DNA of 64,000 nucleotides, taken from contig JAEMWC010000125.1 of assembly GCA_016490735.1 (NCBI GenBank), positions 140,001 through 204,000 of the forward strand, written 5' to 3'. A model generated the notes under the pieces. That model had not been told where the DNA came from. It searched no databases and saw only the letters and a program-made list of their open reading frames with translations. Shown in pieces: positions 56,701 to 64,000 of this stretch; the stretch's first letter is position 1; the number at the start of each line of letters is the position of its first letter. The stretch comes from Pachyseris speciosa (taxonomy: Eukaryota; Cnidaria; Anthozoa; Scleractinia; Pachyseridae). The translations under genes were made by a program, and so were the position numbers.

Positions 56701-57390
56701 AATAATATAATAATTTAGATTTTATGGCCATCAGAATCTAATTTTTTTCCGCTGTACAGGGTTTTACAAAACCTTCTTTTTCAAGAAAATGCAATTATTA
56801 CTTATTTGACAAGGTGGTTTAGTGACAGTAAGTTGCATGAGAATCCAAACCAGCGAGTTAAACCAGCGAGTTTTAAATTAGTTTTCTCTCAAGACTGCTC
56901 TCCTCTCGCGTCTGACGCAATTTTCGCCTAAATCTGAGAGATACACTTACCCATGCAAACTGAACGATTAACCCACCACCATTTTAAACTGCATGTATAA
57001 AATGAGTCTAAAAGATCAAAGACTGACATCAAATGTTAGCAATCACTAAAGATGGGTGTTTTGTCGACTGTTTGGTAGAGAAAAGCAAACAAATTATATT
57101 GTTTCCAATTACTCAAAATTTTCTTGCATTCTCTCCAAGAAGTGCATAGGCCAGGATATTACATAAGTTCTTGCCAAGTTCGAGGGTTAGTATTGGGTCA
57201 AGTTTTTATGCTTTAAATAACTATAAATATCCTTATAACCATTACGATGGGTAATTCGATAAAAGCTCCACTAAATATTCGCTACGTTATAACAAAACGA
57301 CTGGTCCACAATGACTGTCGAAATGGCCTAACAAGGAATACCATCCTGGTTATAAGATGAAAACCATCGCATGTGACTGTACCAACGTAC
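53800..57390. other. No gene; probably intronic or intergenic
   Basis: About 3.6 kb of AT-rich sequence with no supported exon. It contains one partial MITE copy (56,455-56,575) and a CTGATGAAGTCGAAAC motif at 54,521. Confidence 0.4.
56455..56575. mobile_element. MITE half, same family as 62.92-63.24 kb
   Basis: GGGAGCCCATCACTGGGAGC and the following 100 bp, including GAGCCTTTGTTT, match the left half of 62,917-63,090. Confidence 0.5.
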
Positions 57391-57396
57391 TCGTTC

Positions 57397-57651
57397 TCAA
57401 GACAGCAGCTCCCTTAGTTCATCATCAGAAAGTGACAGGAAGCACGCCCAAGCGAACAATACCAGACTCAAAAACAGTCCAATAATTGGAGCAAACCAAC
57501 CTGCAAAAACAAGGAAAAGACTCATCTGTCGGCTACACATTGAACTGACCTTTGGTATAGTGCGAATGTTACAGGCCGTATTATTTCTCTGAAGCATGAT
57601 GATCTTGTATGTTTTTCGATCATGAAAATGGTAATCAATTTTTGCCATCAT
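57397..57651 (-). CDS. Possible exon with C-terminal membrane segment
   Basis: The minus-strand frame from ATG 57,651 reads MMAKIDYHFHDRKTYKIIML and ends with a hydrophobic stretch (FLVFAGWFAPIIGLFLSLVL) before SLSDDELRELLS and a stop. This could be the last exon of a single-pass or multi-pass membrane protein. No family is recognised, and a chance frame is possible. Confidence 0.3.
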   Translation of the reverse strand: MMAKIDYHFHDRKTYKIIMLQRNNTACNIRTIPKVSSMCSRQMSLFLVFAGWFAPIIGLFLSLVLFAWACFLSLSDDELRELLS

Positions 57652-58309
57652 GTAGACTGTGAACTGTCCTTCTATGTTTTTTTTTTCTGAAGGGAGGATG
57701 GGAGAAGGGGGTGGGGGATTATTAGGTGAGCGAAAGCCATTGGGGCAGAGGACAAACACTGCTCAACGAAAGACAAGGTGCTGGCGTCAAAATAGCCTGG
57801 CGAAAATAGCGAGAGGAACTGTTTGCAGCCTAGGAAACAAAAGTCCCTTATCGTTCTTCCAAATGTAGATCATGACCGAAAAAGCTCACGGCATCTTGCA
57901 GGACCAGAATTAAAGCTAAATCGTTTTCATCAATATTTCCATCGAGAGACAGAAATTGAAAGCCTTGGCAATTGCCTCAAACCAACCGAAAAAGCAAACA
58001 GGACTCAGAGAAATCAGGAAAATTTTCAGGTGGGAAATGTAAAATCATATGGAATTTTGCCTTCAAATATAACACATTTCTTCAAATATAGAACCGTCAA
58101 AAGCTGAACAGTCAAAATCTTAAAATTAGCTAAACCAAGACGCTCAAGATAAGTGACATTAGTGCAAACAGCATAATCCTTCTTACCAGTGAGTAGACAT
58201 GGAATTACATGAAAAAACTGGAAAATACTTGAGCAAGGACCACCGTTGCAAAATAGAAGAGCCGGGTCCTGTAATAGATCTAACCAGCTATAAAATTGTA
58301 AACTTCTTC

Positions 58310-58466
58310 CTTCCTTTCTATTGATACCTAAAGGTTGAAGAGTTTGACCACTATCAATTAAATATCCTTCTCTGGCTTTTCGCACACCATCACGATTAGA
58401 TTTAGAGATTTCAAGGGGAATTAATTGCATGTCAGTAGCGCTGTGACCGTTAGAGAGAAAAACTTC
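58310..58466 (-). pseudogene. Inverted fragment of Penelope-like element GIY-YIG C-terminus
   Basis: The minus frame reads LSNGHSATDMQLIPLEISKS then REGYLIDSGQTLQPLGINRK, nearly identical to the end of the plus-strand element (60,950-61,095). It therefore lies head-to-head with the 5' end of that element. Confidence 0.8.
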
Positions 58467-58559
58467 TAAAAACATGCTCAAACTTCTTAAACGTCGATGC
58501 TGTGAACAGTTACAACGTTTAAGAGCAGAATTCATGGACACTCTGGATTAAGCTTAAGA

Positions 58560-61098
58560 CTATATGTTCTATTTCTACATTTGAACATATCATACACTTC
58601 CTTCGTGATTCTGCTGCTGAACTGTCCATCGAACTTCAAACTAGACACGTCGTAAACTATCTTCAGCCGGTAGGTACGTTTCTCCTGTTACACGTACACG
58701 TCAAAGTAATTCCAACCAAGTTAACCGTTCTAATCCACTTCCTACGCCATTAAACCCTGGCACCCATTCACCCACCAAGTGCTACATACCACACCAATCA
58801 CGCTCACGATCAATCTGTTAGCAATTCTATCATCACCCCTCTTCTTCCATCCAAACCCAAACGTAAACGCAGACGCCGCCGCAAACATAAAGCCAACAAC
58901 AATAGATACTGGAGACGCGACAACAAAAACATCCAACTTGCCACTAACGCTGTCATCAACTTAAGCAACGTCACTCTCACTCACGAAGAGACCCAGTTAA
59001 TTGCTAGAGGTCTCTCCTTCCGCCCCACACCACGCAACATCAACTGGACTGAGGTTAGAGCTGATTTCAATGAATTCAGCAGACGTATGCGACCACTACA
59101 ATTTTTTCATGACTATCACCCTCAAAATAACCTCAATCCATTCCGTCCAAAAAGCACTTGGACCCCTCCACTTGACAGAGATCCTGCCCTTGACGCCTTT
59201 TTAGACACTGTGGAACGTGACCTCTTCAACATCAAACCATCTCCTATACGTGACAACCTAACCGCACGCGAACGACATGCTTGCAAACTACTTAGCAGAC
59301 GCACTGACATTCATCATTAAATCCGCAGACAAGGGTTATGTAGCGGATTGGTACATCAACGAATGCCTACGACAGCTAAACGACACTAAATTTTTGACAA
59401 GACTCTAGATAAAGACATCACTGATGACATCCAATTTACGTACAACGTATGCACCGTGACCATATCATTGACGATGACGCTAAACGTTTTTTTAATACAA
59501 ACCGATACTAAGACCGGACGATTTTACATTTTACCCAAAATTCACAAACAGGGTAACCCTAGACGCCCTATTGTTTCTGGTAATGTACATCCGAAAGAAC
59601 GCGTTTCACAGTTTGTAGACTATCATCTTAAACCTCTCGTACAGACTACCCAATCATTCATAAAAGACACTTACTCACTTCCTTAACAAACTCGAAAATC
59701 TCGGACAACTGCCCAACAATGCCATTCTCGTTACTCTTGAGTTTCTTCACTATACACCAACATACCCCATAACGAAGGCATTAATGCATGTCGTTATTTC
59801 CTCGACACACGCAAACGCACTACCTCCACTATCGGCACTGAAACTCTCTGCGACCTCATACGCATGATACTCACTATGAACAACTTTGCATTCAACGACA
59901 AGCACTATTTGCAAGTACACGGCACTGCCATGGGAACTAGAATGGCACCATCTTATGCAAATCTTTTTCTCGCCAAACTCGAAACAGACGCTTTATCGCA
60001 TGCTCCATACCAACCGCATACCTGGTGGCGTTTTATAGATGACATTTTTATGATATGGACACACTCAGTAGACGATCTCAACACCTTCACCACGTATCTC
60101 AACAACATTCACCCTACAATTAAATTTACTTCCAGTTATTCTTTCACATCCATACCCTTTCTGGACGTTAACATGTTAAAATCACTACTGATCTTTACAC
60201 TAAGCCGGCCACTGACAAACATTTCTACTTATTACAATCCTCTTGCCATCCCAAACACAGCAAAAAGAGCTATTCCATTCAGTTTAGCTCTCAGACTTCG
60301 ACGCATCTGCTCTTCTGACGAAACTTTCGCACTCCGTCTTAACGAAATTAAGACTTATCTCAACAAACGTGGGTACAATCTATCTTTCCTCACAACGAAA
60401 TACAAACGTACAACATTTCACGTACCGAAGCACTTGCCCCCAAACAACGCAATTCCGATACTAATCAGCCTACACGTATACCCCTAGTCCGATAGCATCC
60501 AAGCCAGCTATTCGCTCCGTATCATCTATTATTCACAAACACTTATCCCGCTGCGCTAACGTTTTCAAGGCTGCCGCTCTTGTTGCTTTCCGACGTTCTA
60601 ACAATCTTAACGATCTATTGGCCAGTGCTAAACTACGTAAACCTGTTAAAAATAATCAACCCCTTAGTGCCTTTCGCTGTGGCCACAACTGTTTAACATG
60701 CAACTACATAACTGATGGACTTACAACTTATACTTTTCATTCCACCGGCGAAACTAGATTTATCAAACATCACATTGACTGCAATTCTAAAAATGTCAAT
60801 ATACATGGTACAATGCAATCACTGTCACAAACAATACATAGGCGAAACTAAACGAAGACTAAAGGACCGTTTCAACGAACATCGTAGAACAGTTGACAAA
60901 CAAACCAACAGCTCTACACCCACTGCAGTATCAGAACATTTTCTCTCTAACGGTCACAGCGCTACTGACATGCAATTAATTCCCCTTGAAATCTCTAAAT
61001 CTAATTGTGAAGGCGTGCGAAAAGCCAGAGAAGGATATTTAATTGATAGTGGTCAAACTCTTCAACCTTTAGGTATCAATAGAAAGGAAGAAATGTAA
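58560..61098 (+). pseudogene. Penelope-like element, nearly full length
   Basis: The frames read in order: the N-terminal region (VINLSNVTLTHEETQLIARG, then RRMRPLQFFHDYH), ADKGYVADWYINECLRQL, and FYILPKIHKQGNPRRPIVSG. The RT core follows with HGTAMGTRMAPSYANLFLA and WWRFIDDIFMIWTHS (active site DD), then SIPFLDVNM. The GIY-YIG endonuclease has MVQCNHCHKQYIGETKRRL and FNEHRR. Frameshifts occur near 59,320, 59,690, 59,860, 60,480 and 60,700, so no single frame is intact. Just after the ORF, CTGATGA (61,235), a hairpin and GAAA (61,260) resemble a hammerhead core, but I see no stem I pairing. The element copies RNA at exposed 3' ends and uses GIY-YIG for integration. Confidence 0.8.
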
Positions 61099-61439
61099 TA
61101 CCTTTCCTTTTGTTTTCATGTTACGTATCTTTCAAATTCGTTGTATTGTTTACCTTTATAATAGTATCATATTATATCAACAACTTCTTTTAAATTGTAA
61201 CGTCGTTTCACCTTAGGTCATAATATGTAACACCCTGATGAAGGAAGGCTGTGCCTCCCGAAATATTGTCTAAATATATATATTCCTCGCCGTGTAACCA
61301 GCCTTGCATGTTTTTTACCGTTTTCTGGTTTATGGAATTACATGTTTATTTTTAACTCTTATTGACTATCACGACCTATATAGCTACCTATTTCATCACA
61401 GTTTGCTTGCCCGCAAGGCTCGGGATAAGCCTGCTCGTG

Positions 61440-61628
61440 AGCTGATCGTAAACATTCGGAAGACTCCGCAATTACCGGGGGAATCATTGGTTTCTCTCGA
61501 GCTGGAAGACTAAGCGTTCTTCTTGAGCGATGAGATCCAACTGGTGGTGGGGGATTGTAGGAATGACTTCGAAAAGCACGTGTTTGCACATTGCTTGTTG
61601 GAACAGACAGCGTGACGCGGTCAGACAT
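61440..61628 (-). CDS. Possible host exon, paralogous to 53.4 kb exon
   Basis: ATG at 61,628 opens MSDRVTLSVPTSNVQTRAFR, then SHSYNPPPPVGSHRSRRTLS and LPAREKPMIPPVIAESSE. Shared features with 53,415-53,646 are an MS start, RSHSxxP, R[RK]RTxSLP and a following Pro-Val-Ile/Leu-rich stretch. Frame ends at 61,359. A donor could lie at CCCCCG|GTAATT (near 61,480). No family is recognised. Confidence 0.4.
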
Positions 61629-62157
61629 TGCGTTACTTTAAACGCAAAACTAGTGGATGGCCTGTAAATGCAGTAAAACAAATGTCGACTTAGAAACCCT
61701 TCTCTTACAAGGGGTGAATGGACAACACCACGTTCTTATGGAATCACTTGATGACGTGAAGTGACGCAACTGTGGCTAAAGTTATCATGTGGGTTTCATG
61801 ACTCAGAAGGAGGGGTGAGTGGACGTTTTGTGGTGTGCACATAATGTAGTGATTGTTCATCACCCACTGGAAAAACGAACGATATGCAGATCACTGAAAG
61901 AACAGAGCCTCAGTTAAATTGCAACTATGATTAGACTGATAGCAGTCCCTTTCTGGATAGTGGGAAGCCTACGCCAATAGCGCGACTGGTGAAACCTGAA
62001 GTCAATGCACTGAGGAGAGACGGGTGAAGAGGCGGGAGAAGAAAAAGGGACTGCAGTGGTAGCTGTTTAAGTGCTTCTATGATCAAATTTTTACCCCTTG
62101 AGTTTTTAGGTTTATCACATAGAATTCCAGGAAAGATGAAGAGAACTCCGTTTACAG

Positions 62158-62756
62158 GTTGCAAATATCTGGATTGGTTCCAGAGATATTTAAGTTTGAA
62201 TAATGTGCAAATATGCAAAAGAGATTCCTCATGACGTGTATAAATACTCAACCCATATAACATCAAGTATACAAATAGAGCTACGTCGGTCAATTTGCAG
62301 CAGAGACCATTGAGCCTACGGCTATAAAAAATTTGTTTCCCATGGCAACTCACTCTTTTCCAGTCCCCGCCAATCTGATTTCAATATTTCGGTGATTTTC
62401 AGCTCGAAAAACATTTAACAAGGCCACGAACTCGACCTAACATATTTATATGCTTGCTGGATCATGCAGATGCACCACCATTGCAAATATCAATATACAA
62501 TGCTGAAGGTGGCCAGCAAAGCTCTTAGTATCAGGGAAATCTAGAGCCCAGTATTGTTGTCATGGTAACAAAACTGGTAAGCTCAAATTGTGGAGCACAT
62601 CTAGTACAATCTTATTGTAAAGAATCAACCATTTGTGAAACAAATTGGCTGAGATTTGATCCAAATTTGGTTGACTTTATGACATTATCACTTGGCTAAT
62701 TTGCATATTTTAAAATCTTAAATATCTCTGGAACAAAAAGAGGTATTTGGCTACAG
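62158..62756. repeat. Inverted repeat with ~58-bp arms
   Basis: Left arm 62,158-62,216 (containing GTTCCAGAGATATTTAAG) is the diverged reverse complement of 62,698-62,756 (containing CTTAAATATCTCTGGAAC). About 480 bp without genes lies between. Confidence 0.6.
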
Positions 62757-62916
62757 ACTACTTGTTTATATTTTACAATGGCTTAGATAGGAAAGATGTG
62801 AATTCCGTCATACTTTAGCACATTAGACAGGGACTAGTGTTTGAGGCTTAGCAGTGATCTATAGTGGTTAGCTTTTAGGCAGTGGTTTGGAAACCGGGTA
62901 AGCTATCTGTTACTGC

Positions 62917-63238
62917 AGGAGCACATCACTAGGAGCGTACAAATGCCCTATGTTCCGGTCACGGAGTTTTTACTGACCAATATATTTTTATATTGAATTT
63001 CCTGCGAATATGAGACTCCCGCAGGAGCCCCGATGATATAACACGTATCTGCACGAGCAGAGCCTTTGTTTTCGCTCATTAAACCTATTGTTTCTTGTTG
63101 CTCTCGTTCCCGTTGCCATCCTCGTTGTCCTTTTTCCCGAGAAAAGATAGTCTAAAAATAGACTGGTCTGTAAAATTGCCGTGACATAGGCTCTGTATGG
63201 GAGTTGTACGCTCGAACTGCGTGGGCTCCTGCCCCGAG
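62917..63238. mobile_element. MITE with ~90-bp terminal inverted repeats
   Basis: The left end GCAGGAGCACATCACTAGGA is mirrored by a right end ending GTGGGCTCCTGC. Both arms include GAGCGTAC(A)A and TTTTAC(T/A)GACCA. Partial relatives are at 16,640-16,820 and 56,455-56,575. No target duplication is obvious. Confidence 0.65.
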
Positions 63239-63239
63239 C

Positions 63240-64000
63240 CATGTCCACCAAGTCTCTTCGCTTATCCCTGCGTACGACCCCAAGCACCTTCTCGCACCCT
63301 TACCGCGTGTGCCACCTATCCTCAGTGTCATGACGTGTGCAATAGTGAGACTGGAACCTCAGCTGTCCATAACTGAGTGGCATAGCTTCTCAACAAAGAA
63401 CATCGAAAACAAGAGAAATAGATATACTGTGTCTATTGGTTGAAAATCACACAGAAGAAAAATGACTAGATGACTAGAACTGATTACAGTGCTTTACTTG
63501 TCGAACTACCAGTTCAGTTTACAACAAGAGCGGAACTAACACTGTTAACCACGCGGCTAAACGCTATCAAAAGAAAGTATAGAATTTATTTCTAACGAAT
63601 AAATGCCTATATTAAGCAAAAATTGAAAAAGGAAAAGGGAAATATTGAACGATTTAAGTCTTTACATTCTGAGCGTGTTCTCTTAGCCCCAGGTCAAGGC
63701 AGGAAACATCACGATAATTTTCTTCCCCTACGTATCTTGTTCATTTCTCCTGCTACCTTTCCGGCTGACTGAACTGTTCCTTTTCCGAGTTGATTGATCC
63801 GATGATCCTTTCGTGAATTACGACCAAAAACGCGCTTATTTTTATGTTACATTTCTTAGTGAATTCATGAGCTATTTTGTGAATAGAACGGACGGAAATA
63901 AAAAACTGAAATGAGCCTCACCTTTGTAGCAAGCTGAGAAGGTTCCAGAGGTTGCTGAATATAAATCAAGAATCTTCTTTCTGTATTTCCTAGCAATTCA
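63240..64000. other. No gene recognised
   Basis: No supported coding region in the last 760 bp. Confidence 0.4.

Noticed and set aside
61931..62353. 140-aa minus-strand frame
   Set aside because: No recognisable domain, and it overlaps the left arm of an inverted repeat.
1..64000. CRISPR arrays, tRNA and rRNA genes
   Set aside because: No spaced direct repeats of CRISPR type and no convincing tRNA cloverleaf or rRNA stretch were seen by eye. A covariance search could still find a degenerate tRNA-derived SINE.

Overview
The window is eukaryotic nuclear DNA, AT-rich and crowded with transposable elements. Nothing bacterial is present: no operons and no ribosome binding sites. The mix of BEL/Pao, Tx1-type and CR1/L2-type LINEs, Penelope-like elements with GIY-YIG domains, palindromic MITEs, hammerhead-ribozyme repeats and RAG1-type transposase genes suggests a cnidarian, probably a stony coral or other anthozoan. 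That assignment is inference.

Layout. Bases 1-32,700 are a retrotransposon graveyard. A block at about 0.47-12.6 kb is repeated at about 21.1-29.35 kb as a segmental duplication. Each copy holds remains of a BEL/Pao integrase, arrays of a ~0.55 kb unit, a Tx1-type LINE that lost its RT core, and an antisense TATA box plus two spliced mini-exons. The first copy also carries a ~3.05 kb internal tandem duplication. Between the two lie a decayed Penelope-like element (13.56-14.8 kb), a hAT-like non-autonomous element and a TA-flanked MITE. The second copy is bracketed by the 3' half of a BEL pol (+, 19.36-21.76 kb) and the gag-protease half of a BEL element (-, 29.38-31.97 kb).

Bases 33,500-43,100 are the most interesting part. 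A relic of a transposase-like gene (33.58-34.57 kb) is followed by a 3.66 kb TIR element with a CR1/L2 LINE inside it. Next comes a two-exon gene (38.93-41.57 kb) whose product carries acidic residues and a CxxC/HxxxxH zinc set at the same spacing I know for the RAG1 catalytic core. It is interrupted by one in-frame TGA. A convergent, intact 234-aa chromo-barrel gene (41.85-42.56 kb) lies tail-to-tail with it, an arrangement reminiscent of RAG1-like/RAG2-like pairs.

Bases 43,000-48,000 hold a hammerhead ribozyme (43.04-43.09 kb), an 18-copy 21-bp satellite, a Mutator-like MITE with a 10-bp target duplication, and a retrozyme-like array of ~250-nt monomers with hammerhead ribozymes in both orientations (46.95-47.94 kb). 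The rest contains a broken Notum/pectin-acetylesterase-like gene (48.17-49.37 kb, -), long stretches without recognisable genes, two possibly paralogous host exons (53.4 and 61.5 kb, -), a nearly full-length but frameshifted Penelope-like element (58.56-61.1 kb) and several palindromic MITEs.

All family calls come from reading translations and motifs by eye. No database search was possible.
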